A DNA stretch of 64,000 nt from RECM01 sp047921215 (GTDB lineage: Bacteria; Bacteroidota; Rhodothermia; Balneolales; Cyclonatronaceae): assembly GCA_047921215.1 (NCBI GenBank), contig JBLRWO010000002.1:1-64000 (forward strand), given 5' to 3'. The notes beneath the pieces are model-generated. The model saw only the letters and a program-made list of their open reading frames with translations, was not told the DNA's origin and searched no databases. Shown here piece by piece: positions 43,065 to 51,904 of the stretch. The position numbers and the translations under genes are program-made. Within the stretch, counting starts at the first letter, position 1. Each line of letters starts with the position of its first letter.

Positions 43065-44015
43065 TTATTCCACCGGGCAGTCGACCTCTTTACGCACATC
43101 CAGGTGGATGCCGTAGAAATTGAATGCGGGAACCGTGAATTCCAGTTCGTTGCCTTTATAGGTTTCGAACTGGCCGGGTGCCGGGTTGCCCGAAGGTGCA
43201 TCAACATACCCCTGGACTTTAACGGCATCATCTTCTTCATCAACCTGCAGCATCCATCCATTTTCCAGGTTAATGGTGATTTTCACCATATCTCCCTCTG
43301 GGGTTATTGTCACTGTACCAGCCTCAATTGTCCTTCCTGCATACAGGGTAACCGTTTTTTCTACACCAGCATACCCGGTATAGGTTGCCCAGTTACCACT
43401 ATGATCGGTATTATAGCGTACGCCGTCGGCCCATGCGGTCTCCTCCTGATAGCATGGTTCAACATCCTCGGGATTCCAGCAGAAGGTGATATTGCTCAGG
43501 CCGGCCTGTGTGTCCCCTCCCTTGGCAGGAGCACCGAGACCTGTATCCGATTTCTGTTGCGGATCATATACGTACACATTGGCATCATTCGATCCTTTCA
43601 CGATAACCGCACCGATGCCGAAACTGGATGACCATTCAAGCAGTTTTGTAACGGAATTGTAGGTTACCGAAAGACCTGCCGGAAAATCATCATCAAATTC
43701 ACCACCTTCGTAATTCACACGCTCACTGCTGAACTCGTAATAATTCGCATCATTAAAGAAAGCCAGGCCCACTTCTGCGCATATTCTGTTGCCGCCGGAA
43801 TTGGCTCCCGGGATAATATATGGTGTGATTTGCCTCAAAATGGAAACAGGTGTGCTTGCAACATTTTCTGTTGATGCAATTGTGAAATCATCGGAAATCA
43901 GCATTTCCGTTTCCGACTTAACAATATCCGGATTCAGTATACCGTCACTGCAGGCCATGAAACCGAAGGTTAACAGCAGCAGCATAATCGCGGCATATGA
44001 TATTTTTCTTTTCAT
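43065..44015 (-). CDS. Hypothetical lipoprotein, about 316 residues
   Basis: The protein has a lipoprotein signal ending LTFGFMACSD and no domain I recognise. The mature part is beta-rich with Trp, Tyr and Asp, including GIGAVIVKGSNDANVYVYDP, CWNPEDVEPCYQEETAWADG and VKITINLENGWMLQVDEEDD. Six cysteines after the lipobox (AEVG, FCWN, PCYQ, DCPV regions) could form disulfides. Both ends of the gene are bordered by strong twin terminators, so it is a single-gene unit. A surface or outer-membrane location is likely; function unknown. Confidence 0.75.
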   Translation of the reverse strand: MKRKISYAAIMLLLLTFGFMACSDGILNPDIVKSETEMLISDDFTIASTENVASTPVSILRQITPYIIPGANSGGNRICAEVGLAFFNDANYYEFSSERVNYEGGEFDDDFPAGLSVTYNSVTKLLEWSSSFGIGAVIVKGSNDANVYVYDPQQKSDTGLGAPAKGGDTQAGLSNITFCWNPEDVEPCYQEETAWADGVRYNTDHSGNWATYTGYAGVEKTVTLYAGRTIEAGTVTITPEGDMVKITINLENGWMLQVDEEDDAVKVQGYVDAPSGNPAPGQFETYKGNELEFTVPAFNFYGIHLDVRKEVDCPVE

Positions 44016-44181
44016 TTTAATACCCTTTAATCAGTTAGCTATTTATTATTATTAAATTTAACAGACCCCGTATGATTACAGCAAAAACGGTAACCATCCG
44101 TTATTGTACTGTCCATCATAATTCCTTACCAAACAGCGTTACCGCGGATTAATTAATTCTAACAATTCATACCTGCTGAAG

Positions 44182-44210
44182 AAAAAAAGCCCGCCTTTTC
44201 GGGGCGGGCC
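44182..44210 (-). terminator. Intrinsic terminator of the NlpE/META lipoprotein gene
   Basis: Minus-strand stem GGCCCGCC ... GGCGGGCT with a run of seven T residues, closely like the one at 42942. It lies about 225 bases after the stop at 44436; the stretch between, and 44016-44181, holds no gene. Confidence 0.8.
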
Positions 44211-44435
44211 TTCCAACAAAACCTGAACTAACAGAGAATTTTTTGTGCTCTTGTAACCTTCTACACAAGCTAAGACTACCCGACTAACCCCCGGTTCCGG
44301 TTAAATGGAAATGTTAACCAATGCTATTCAAAACCCGGGGCTTGCCGGACCCCGGTTACCATCGGAATTGATCAAATTTGACCGAATCTCACGCTTTGTT
44401 AGAGTTTCTTAAGACCATTCGCTCCGGCCTTGAAA

Positions 44436-45275
44436 TCACCTCTCCGCCCGCCAGACCGCCAGCGGGGCCATTTGTGCCCGGTTCAGGGTGAGCATATCTC
44501 CACGGTGGTTATAACTATCGGCCTTCTCCAGTACCTCAAACACCAGCGGTTCATAGTCCACATCCCGGTTAAGGCAGGCCATTTTTGTGGCGCCGATCTG
44601 CGAAAAAGAGATCCGGCCGGCCTCCTGAAGCTCGTAGGTACCGTTAAATGTGTTGCAGCCCGAGAACCCGTGAATCCGGTTCTCTTCCTGGCTCAGGATG
44701 AACCAGGGCGCCTGCTCATCTCCCCGCTGCACGACCGGCTGACCCATGATTTCGTCAAGCACCCAGCGGGTTCCGGTCAGAGGCGTAACCGGTTCGGCCG
44801 GGCCTTTTTCAAGAATGTACATCCCGGCAAGGTCACCGGTGGTGCGTTTGCCATCGGCATCGAGATGGAACAGGTGGTTTTCGGCCACATAATAGAGACC
44901 GGGGCCCTCGTCATAATCGTTGAGACGGACTGTATTCCCTGCCTCGTTCCAGCTGAAGGTACCCCTGCTGTGGAATTCGCCATCCTCCCAGCCCTGATAG
45001 ACCATAATGAGATGGTAAGTTTCATCCGCATTCAGCGTGAGGGTGGTGGCAATACCCTCACAGTCGGCACAGGGCAGTACGCCGGTGTACGTTCCGTGCC
45101 AGTCGAGTGAGTTGGCGGCATTATGCACACCCTGCCGGTCGGCCTGAGGTACTGTAACCCTGTCTCCGCTCATGTTATCGCTCGTGTTCCCGTCAGCGTC
45201 CCCGCCCGTGCAGGCCGAAAAGCCGGTCGCAACAAGAGCGGATACCGCCAGAATCATATATATTCGTTTTACCAT
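44436..45275 (-). CDS. Lipoprotein with NlpE-like and META domains
   Basis: The 279-residue protein starts at ATG 45275; a longer frame to 45392 lacks signal logic. The signal ends VATGFSACTG. Residues ~60-140 form an NlpE-type copper-stress domain (HGTYTGVLPCADCEGIATTL, LNADETYHLIMVYQGW) with the conserved CxxC, and residues ~160-275 a META/HslJ domain (LTGTRWVLDEIMGQPV, GFSGCNTFNGTY, MACLNRDVDYEPLVFEVLEK). Such proteins sense or protect the envelope under metal or oxidative stress. It is a stand-alone gene with its own terminator. Confidence 0.9.
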   Translation of the reverse strand: MVKRIYMILAVSALVATGFSACTGGDADGNTSDNMSGDRVTVPQADRQGVHNAANSLDWHGTYTGVLPCADCEGIATTLTLNADETYHLIMVYQGWEDGEFHSRGTFSWNEAGNTVRLNDYDEGPGLYYVAENHLFHLDADGKRTTGDLAGMYILEKGPAEPVTPLTGTRWVLDEIMGQPVVQRGDEQAPWFILSQEENRIHGFSGCNTFNGTYELQEAGRISFSQIGATKMACLNRDVDYEPLVFEVLEKADSYNHRGDMLTLNRAQMAPLAVWRAER

Positions 45276-45599
45276 ACTGATCACCCTTATTATGTTGCCT
45301 CGATTGCCAAATAGTAGCCGGTTTTCAAATAATGCCGGTTTACGGAGGCGATGGTACCGGCTTATATCCTTATAGCCGGCACACACCGGCATCCCTTGAA
45401 TTTAACGGTCTGTGATGAAAAATAAACAGTTAAAATATAATGATGCATCGGTTATCTGCAACCGCCGGATTTACACGTCTGATAAACCCTTTTTTTGGGG
45501 AGCTAAACTGAGAATCGCTCCCACCCAAATCACTGAGTTCAAGGAGGTTTGGAAAGACAATAACAAGTGCCACCTGAACACCGACTTTTGGACTGTAAC
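45276..45599. other. Intergenic region, no gene seen
   Basis: About 320 bases between the NlpE/META lipoprotein start and the stop of the next minus-strand gene. An open plus-strand frame (45412-45810) overlaps the coding region of the membrane protein and was rejected. The promoter for the lipoprotein gene must lie here. Confidence 0.35.
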
Positions 45600-46349
45600 C
45601 TACATGAACATCCTCAGCAGCGAACCGGCAAAATCCTGCCAGGCCTCCGTGTACATAATCACAGCCCGGCCAACGGATAAAAGTAAAACAGCGAATCCGG
45701 CCAGGTATGCGGGGTGCACCTTCCTGTGCAGGATACCATCGATGATCATACCCGCCACGATTGGTGCCAGCCAGAGTACCAGCAGTGACGGAATGTCGGC
45801 CTCTCCGTAAATCCGGGCCGCAGCCGGAAAAACAAGCATTACGGATGCCGCCAGAATCAGCCGTTTGTGGATTTCACTTTTCTTCCTGTAATAGAGCGCG
45901 GCACCAAACAGGCCACTGAATATCAACATATCACCAAGCGGGAGTATCAGAAACGATGAGGCCTCATCCATGGTCCAAAGCCCGTCAGCCAGTTTCTCCA
46001 GGGGCAGCACGAAAGCGGCAGAAATACCCAGAACCAGGATCAGAATAACGTACACACCGCCCGCAATGCCCAGCTTCCGGTGAAATTTTGTGTTCCCGGC
46101 CGCAACCAGCACCACCTGCGCGAGCAGCAACAGCAGCCAACCCGTAAAAACGGCGGCATGGAGATGAATCACCCAGTGGCGGTCGGGTACGTCACCGAAA
46201 AGTTGTCCGAAGTAGGACGGCCAAAAACCCACCAGCACCACAATGGTCATGTACATCACGGCCGTGATATAAAAAGCGTGCGTAATGCGACGGTTCCGCA
46301 TTTTCACGTTGGTTACCCCGACAGGTCCTGCGGCCTGATCAAGTTTCAT
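45600..46349 (-). CDS. Multi-helix membrane protein (DUF2306-like)
   Basis: From ATG 46349 (GGGAG three bases upstream) the protein has 249 residues and seven predicted helices. The pattern WVIHLHAAVFTGWLLLLLAQ, VVLVAAGNTKFHRKLGIAGG and KKSEIHKRLILAASVMLVFP resembles DUF2306-type proteins with conserved His residues in the helices, which might bind heme or metal. The upstream frame to 46508 adds 53 residues that look non-coding. Function is unknown; it stands alone. Confidence 0.75.
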   Translation of the reverse strand: MKLDQAAGPVGVTNVKMRNRRITHAFYITAVMYMTIVVLVGFWPSYFGQLFGDVPDRHWVIHLHAAVFTGWLLLLLAQVVLVAAGNTKFHRKLGIAGGVYVILILVLGISAAFVLPLEKLADGLWTMDEASSFLILPLGDMLIFSGLFGAALYYRKKSEIHKRLILAASVMLVFPAAARIYGEADIPSLLVLWLAPIVAGMIIDGILHRKVHPAYLAGFAVLLLSVGRAVIMYTEAWQDFAGSLLRMFM

Positions 46350-46659
46350 TGCTCCCGATTTGCCCATAATCCCGATTAATGGATATTTTTTCATCTTACC
46401 GGCAAGTATATGATATACATTAACAAAAACCAATTCACCACTGCTGGTGCCGGATGCTCCAATAAAGACAACCCGGGCTACGGGTTTTCGTATACCACGG
46501 TGTTCCATTTAATTTAAAGCGGTAACAGCGTATATTTGGGCGTTGAATGAGATAGATTGGATATCAGGCAAAAGATAAAAAAGGTTAAAAAACTTGAGGC
46601 TTCAGGCTTCAGGCTTCAGTCTAATTATCAAAGCGAAATCTAATTTTTTTCATCGTTTC

Positions 46660-46781
46660 CGGGGGCTTTTTAATAAGCCCCCACGTGCTTCGGCTACATC
46701 CTTCGCTGCGCCCTTAGGCTTCGGCTTTCGCTTCGCTCCGCCTGCGCTCAAGCCGTGCTCAGGATTGTACTCAACATGACG
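46660..46781. repeat. Family-1 repeat element, copy F (right half)
   Basis: It starts with the palindrome GGGGGCTT...AAGCCCCC (46661-46682) followed by the CACGTGCTTCGGC arm and ends with GTACTCAACATGACG. The left arm is missing. Upstream an eight-base repeat (GGCTTCAG) occurs three times near 46600, and the nine-base repeat TCAATACTC follows just before the peptidase gene. Confidence 0.7.
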
Positions 46782-46815
46782 TTTGTCTCAATACTCAATA
46801 CTCAATACTCCCATA

Positions 46816-49641
46816 ATGGCCCGTTTTTCACCGTCACCGACACTGACCCTGTTGCTCCTCATGCCACTGCTCGCGCTGGCCGCCTGCACTACCGATAACC
46901 GTGATCCGGACTTCTCCGTCGGTTTCGAGAAGTTCACCCTCGATAACGGGCTGGAGGTCATCTTTCATACCGACCATTCCGATCCGGTTACAGCCGTAGC
47001 TATCACCTTTCACGTGGGGTCGGCCCGCGAGCTGCCCGGACGAACCGGATTTGCCCATATGTTCGAACACCTGCTGTTCCTCGATTCCGAAAACCTCGGC
47101 TACGGAGGACTCGACCGCCTGAGCAGCCGCGTGGGCGGGGCAGGAGCCAACGGCTCGACCAGCCGCGACCGGACCAACTACTTCCAGACCGTGCCGAACG
47201 ACGCCCTCGAGAAAATGATCTGGGCCGAATCCGAAAAGCTGGGCTTCTTCATCAACACCGTAAGTGAAGCCGTTCTTGAGAAGGAAAAACAGGTGGTTAA
47301 GAACGAAAAACGCCAGAGTTACGACAACCGCCCCTATGGCCATGAAAGCTATGTGACCGACAAACACCTCTACCCGGCCGACCATCCATACAGCTGGCAG
47401 GTGATCGGATCGCTCGACGACCTGCAGGCCGCCACTCTTGAGGATGTCGTGAACTTCTACAACACCTGGTATGTGCCGAACAACGCCACACTGGTCATCG
47501 CCGGCGATTTTGACACCGCACAGGCGAGGGAATGGGTTCAGAAATATTTCGGCGAAATACCCCGCGGTGCCGATATTGAACCACTGAAAGTACGCCCTGC
47601 AAGCCTTGACGACGATATACGCCTCTTCCATGAAGACAATTTCGCGCGCCTTCCCCAGCTCACCGTCACCTGGCCGGGCGTCGAAAATTACCACCCCGAC
47701 TCCTACGCCCTCGATATGCTCAGCAGCCTGCTCACCGATGGCAAGCGGTCGCCCTTCTACCAGGTGATAGTGGAGGAAAAAAAACTGGCCCCGGGTGTGA
47801 CTATGTACAATGGCACATCCGAAATAGCGGGCGAGTACACCCTCATGGTACGCGCGTTTGCCGGCACCGACTTGAACGATGTCCGCGCCGCAGTGGATGA
47901 GGCGTTCGCACGCTTCGAGGAGCAGGGCTTCACCACCGCCGACCTCGACCGGATCAAGGCCGGCCGGGAAACCGCCTTCTACAACCGGCTCACCAGCGTG
48001 CTGGGCAAGGCGTTCCAGCTCGCCCAGTACAACATCTTTGCCGGCGATCCCGGTTTCATCACCCGCGACCTTGAAAACATACTTGCCGTAACCCCGGAGG
48101 ATGTGATGCGTGTCTATGAGCAGTACATCAAAGGCAAACCGACCGTCAGCACCAGTTTCGTTCCTCGCGGGCAGGCCGATCTTGCACTGGAAGGTTCCGT
48201 CAGGGCGGATGTGGTCGAAGAGGAGATCGTTATCGGCGCCGAGGCCGAGGTGAATCCCGAAGGCGAGGTCGCATTTGAGCGCACACCGTCCTCGTTCGAC
48301 CGTTCCGTGGAGCCGCCGTTCGGCCCCGAACCCGAACTGCGCATCCCCGACGTATGGACGGCAGAGCTCGCCAACGGCCTGCAAGTGTACGGCATCGGCT
48401 ACGACGAGGTTCCCATCGTTCAGTTTGAGCTCAGGCTGAAGGGCGGCATGCTCCTTGATGACCCCTCAAAGGTGGGTGTGGCCAGCCTTACGGCTGAAAT
48501 GATGAACCGCGGCACACGCAACCGCACACCTTCGGAACTGGAGGATGCCATCGACCAGCTCGGATCCCGGATCCGGGTTTCGGCCGGCGCCCAGACGTTC
48601 ACCATCAGCGGAAACAGCCTGGCACGGAATTACGATCAGACCATGGCACTGGTCACCGAAATGCTGCTCGAACCACGCTGGGACGAGAACGAATTCGATC
48701 TGGCCCGGCAGCAGGCACTCAGTTCCATTGCCCAGCGTGCATCCAACCCGGGCAGCATCGCCTCCGACCGGTTCAGCCGCCTGGTTTACGGGGATGACCA
48801 CATTCTGGCCTACCACCCCGGGGGAACCGCCGAAACCGTTGAGTCCATCACCATCGACGATCTCAAAAACTATTATGAGGCTTATATTTCACCGGATGTG
48901 GCCGTTTTCCACATAGTGGGTGACGTTGACCGTAACGAGGTTGTGACTTCCCTTTCCGGACTTGAAAAAGGATGGGCAGACCGTGATGTGACCTTCCCCG
49001 AATATCCCATGGCGGAGGCCCCCGCAAGTCCGGCGCTCTGGTTTTACGATATACCGGGTGCCAGCCAGTCGCAGATCCGCTTCGGCTACCCGGCACTTGC
49101 CGAAACACATCCCGATTTCTACGCTGCGGAGGTGATGAATTTCACCCTGGGCGGCGGCGGGTTCGTATCACGCCTCATGCAGGAACTGCGTGAAGGCAAG
49201 GGATATACCTACGGCATCTCGTCGTGGTTTTCCGGTACCGACCTGCGCGGTCCGTTCATGATCAGCACGGGCGTCCGTGCCAATGTGACCCTTGAATCAG
49301 CCGCGCTCATCCGGCAGATTGTGAGTGATTACCCCTCCACCTTCACCAAAGAAGACCTTGAGAACACCAAAAGCAACCTGCTCAAAAGCAACGCCCGTGC
49401 CTTCGAAACGCCGGGGGCCAAACTGGCCATGCTTCGCAACATGAGCGCCTACGGTTGGCCTGCCGACTATGTACTGCAGCAGGAAGAGGTGATCCGCACC
49501 ATGACGGTGGAGCGCATCCGCGATCTGGCCCGGCAGTACGCCGACGCCGACCGCATGCACTACCTCATAGCCGGCGATGCGGCTACCCAGCTCGAACGCC
49601 TCCGCGCCCTGGGCATCGGCGAACCCGTCATGCTGGAATAG
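46816..49641 (+). CDS. M16-family zinc metallopeptidase, lipoprotein type
   Basis: The 941-residue protein starts at ATG 46816 with a lipoprotein signal (LLLLMPLLALAACTTD). The first M16 half holds the inverted zinc motif HxxEH as GFAHMFEHLLFLDSE and the distal Glu near WAESEKLGFF. Two M16 halves follow (LENILAVTPEDVMRVYEQYI ends the first), and the second starts around WTAELANGLQVYGIGYDEVP with no zinc site, as is normal. Such proteins digest peptides in the periplasm. The second M16 protein of the window (51905-55132) is diverged in sequence. Confidence 0.93.
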   Translation: MARFSPSPTLTLLLLMPLLALAACTTDNRDPDFSVGFEKFTLDNGLEVIFHTDHSDPVTAVAITFHVGSARELPGRTGFAHMFEHLLFLDSENLGYGGLDRLSSRVGGAGANGSTSRDRTNYFQTVPNDALEKMIWAESEKLGFFINTVSEAVLEKEKQVVKNEKRQSYDNRPYGHESYVTDKHLYPADHPYSWQVIGSLDDLQAATLEDVVNFYNTWYVPNNATLVIAGDFDTAQAREWVQKYFGEIPRGADIEPLKVRPASLDDDIRLFHEDNFARLPQLTVTWPGVENYHPDSYALDMLSSLLTDGKRSPFYQVIVEEKKLAPGVTMYNGTSEIAGEYTLMVRAFAGTDLNDVRAAVDEAFARFEEQGFTTADLDRIKAGRETAFYNRLTSVLGKAFQLAQYNIFAGDPGFITRDLENILAVTPEDVMRVYEQYIKGKPTVSTSFVPRGQADLALEGSVRADVVEEEIVIGAEAEVNPEGEVAFERTPSSFDRSVEPPFGPEPELRIPDVWTAELANGLQVYGIGYDEVPIVQFELRLKGGMLLDDPSKVGVASLTAEMMNRGTRNRTPSELEDAIDQLGSRIRVSAGAQTFTISGNSLARNYDQTMALVTEMLLEPRWDENEFDLARQQALSSIAQRASNPGSIASDRFSRLVYGDDHILAYHPGGTAETVESITIDDLKNYYEAYISPDVAVFHIVGDVDRNEVVTSLSGLEKGWADRDVTFPEYPMAEAPASPALWFYDIPGASQSQIRFGYPALAETHPDFYAAEVMNFTLGGGGFVSRLMQELREGKGYTYGISSWFSGTDLRGPFMISTGVRANVTLESAALIRQIVSDYPSTFTKEDLENTKSNLLKSNARAFETPGAKLAMLRNMSAYGWPADYVLQQEEVIRTMTVERIRDLARQYADADRMHYLIAGDAATQLERLRALGIGEPVMLE

Positions 49642-49706
49642 TATTGAGTATTGGGTATTGAGACGGTTTAGTGCATTAAAAAACAACCGGATATATTAGG
49701 AAACCG

Positions 49707-49730
49707 TGATGAGACTTTAAAGTCTCATCA
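49707..49730. terminator. Perfect palindrome after the M16 gene
   Basis: A twelve-base self-complementary arm (TGATGAGACTTT mirrored as AAAGTCTCATCA) lies 66 bases after the stop. It resembles the private palindromes of family 1 and may serve as a bidirectional transcript end. No T-run follows on either side. Confidence 0.5.
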
Positions 49731-49802
49731 GCAGGCTTGCTTGTCTGTAAATCTTCCCCGGCGGAAAAATTCGTCTCATTACCCAATACTCAATATTCAC
49801 TA

Positions 49803-49920
49803 CTACTCCCCCCGTGGTGCTCAGCGATCTCTTCCTCGTTCAGCCGCAGAAAACGGGCCGCGTTATTGTACAATATATCGCGCTTCTGCTCAAAGGTGAG
49901 AAAATCGGCTGAGGGAAGCG
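49803..49920 (-). pseudogene. Remnant of an amidohydrolase C-terminus
   Basis: On the minus strand one frame reads ADFLTFEQKRDILYNNAARF followed by LRLNEEEIAEHHG. The segment ILxxNAxRxLxL is the usual C-terminal helix of amidohydrolase_2-type TIM-barrel enzymes. Nothing recognisable continues upstream in this frame, and no start exists, so it is a broken gene end. The rest of 49642-50213 is a short A/T-rich stretch with no gene. Confidence 0.5.
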
Positions 49921-50213
49921 CGCAAGGAGGGCTGCTCTTTTGCGATCTCCGAAACCAGTCAGAATCTGCCCGACAGGCCGGTTCCCTCCTACCGGAATAT
50001 GATACGCGCCGGATTCCGATATGTGTACATCCGCCCGAATTACATCCATTACGTGGGTGCCTGATGCTGTAATTTATTGTGCATCACCTCCTGTTATACA
50101 TTTTCGTTTGTTTATTTTTATTGAATATTCAGAAACATTTTTATACTATAACGTAAACATCCGAAAGTCTTCGCCCGGCTTTTCAATCAACCAACCACCT
50201 AGCGAGGACTGCC

Positions 50214-51551
50214 ATGGCACCACCTGTCAACCGCCGGAATTTCATCAAAACCACCGCAATTGCCGGTCTCGGAGCATCCATTTTCAGCCCCAATGTACTT
50301 TTCGGCAAAGACGACCGTAAGGCCCGCATCGGCATCATCGGTACCGGCCTGCAGGGCAGGCTGATGCTGCAATCGCTGCTGATGCAGTCCGATACGGAGA
50401 TCACCGCCCTCTGCGACATCGACCAGCAGGCCCTCGCCCAGGCGCAGGATATGGTGGTGCAGGCCGGCCGCAATAAACCTGAAGGCTATTCCAACGGTCC
50501 GCACGATTACCTGAACATGGTCACGCGCGACGACCTCGACGGAATCCTGGTCGCAACTCCCTGGGAATGGCATCAGCAGATGTCGGTCGCTGTAATGAAG
50601 GCCGGCAAGTACGCTGGTGTGGAGTGCCGCGGCGCCTTCTCCCTGAATGAGTGCTGGGAGCTGGTACGTGTGTCGGAGGAGACCGGCATGCCCTGCATGC
50701 TCATGGAAAACCACAACTACAAGCGGGAGATCATGGCGGTATTGCTCATGGCCCGCGACGGCCTCTTCGGAGAACTGATCCACGCGCAGTGCGGCTATCA
50801 GCATGATCTGCGGCGGGTTAAATTCCGTCCGGGCGTGGAGTTCGGCGACAAGGGTGAAAACGAATCGGTCTGGCGTACCAACCATTCGGTGGGCCGTAAC
50901 GGCGATCTCTATCCAACACACGGCATCGGCCCCATTTCCAGCATATTCGACATCAACCGGGGCAACCGGTTTGTTACCCTCACCTCCACCGCAACCAAAG
51001 CCCGCGGGCTCAGCGCTTTTGTCAAGGAACACGGCGGGGCCAACCATCCCAACGCGAAGGTCGACTTCAAACTGGGTGATGTGGTTACCACGGTGATCAG
51101 ATGTGCCAACGGTGAAACGGTTATCATCAACCACGATACCAACCTGCCGAGGCCCTACTCGAACATGCGCCGGGTGCAGGGCACCAAAGGGCTCTGGATG
51201 GAAGACAACAACTCCATCTACATCGAAGGCCGCAGCGAATACGGCACCTGGGATCCCATGCAGCCCTACATCGAGGAGTATGAACATCCCGTATGGAAAA
51301 CCTTTCTCCGCGAAGGTGTACGGGGCGGCCATGGAGGCGCCGACTTCCTGAAAACACGGGCATTCGTACAATCCATAAAGCGGAAAATCCCGACCCCGAT
51401 CGATGTATACGATACCGCCACATGGCTGGCCATTACCACGCTCAGTGAGCAGTCAATCGCCATGGGCAGTGAACCCGTTAAATTTCCAGATTTCACCGGC
51501 GGACGATGGGTGACGAATAAACCCATTTTCGGCCTGACCGAAGATTATTGA
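50214..51551 (+). CDS. Gfo/Idh/MocA oxidoreductase, GH109-like, Tat-exported
   Basis: The 445-residue protein has a Tat signal (NRRNFIKTTAIAGLGASIF), then a Rossmann NAD-binding start (RIGIIGTGLQGRLMLQSL). Features shared with GH109 alpha-N-acetylgalactosaminidases are VECRGAFSLNECWELV, MENHNYKREIMAVLLMARDG, LFGELIHAQCGYQHDLR and GDLYPTHGIGPISSIFDINR. GH109 enzymes use NAD-dependent redox steps to cleave the glycoside bond; the exact substrate here is not shown. It lies between two M16 peptidases, all on the plus strand, but with wide spacing and no clear operon. Confidence 0.88.
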   Translation: MAPPVNRRNFIKTTAIAGLGASIFSPNVLFGKDDRKARIGIIGTGLQGRLMLQSLLMQSDTEITALCDIDQQALAQAQDMVVQAGRNKPEGYSNGPHDYLNMVTRDDLDGILVATPWEWHQQMSVAVMKAGKYAGVECRGAFSLNECWELVRVSEETGMPCMLMENHNYKREIMAVLLMARDGLFGELIHAQCGYQHDLRRVKFRPGVEFGDKGENESVWRTNHSVGRNGDLYPTHGIGPISSIFDINRGNRFVTLTSTATKARGLSAFVKEHGGANHPNAKVDFKLGDVVTTVIRCANGETVIINHDTNLPRPYSNMRRVQGTKGLWMEDNNSIYIEGRSEYGTWDPMQPYIEEYEHPVWKTFLREGVRGGHGGADFLKTRAFVQSIKRKIPTPIDVYDTATWLAITTLSEQSIAMGSEPVKFPDFTGGRWVTNKPIFGLTEDY

Positions 51552-51904
51552 TAAACCACTCTATAAAGAACCCGCATTCCGACCCTGACGCTGATCCCCA
51601 TACGGTGTTGTGTTGCTCTGTCTCCTGGTAATAGCTGGTATGGGATCAGGTCGGGTGTCGGTTTTTCTTCCGGATCATCAAGACGCCCATCACGTCAAAA
51701 AACCGCAGTCTGGGCCCAACATCACGCTTAACACAGTCTGGCCCCATCGTCATGCTAAAAGAGCGCAATCTGAAGAGCGATAGCGATAAGGACGAAGGAA
51801 ACTTCCCAATTCTATTGTTCTATTGTTCAAAAGCGTGCTTGCGTGTTTTCTCTGAATAAGCTTAATTGCCCGACATCATCCACCGGCAATCAAACCCTTT
51901 TTTC
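51552..51904. other. Intergenic region with degenerate repeat traces
   Basis: About 350 bases without a gene. Fragments such as CATCACGTCAAAAAACCGCAG and TTCTATTGTTCTATTGTTC resemble pieces of the family-2 repeats near 11.5 kb. The promoter of the second M16 gene should be here. Confidence 0.4.

Noticed and set aside
46834..48384. Open frame of 516 codons on the minus strand
   Set aside because: It is the antisense shadow of the M16 peptidase gene.
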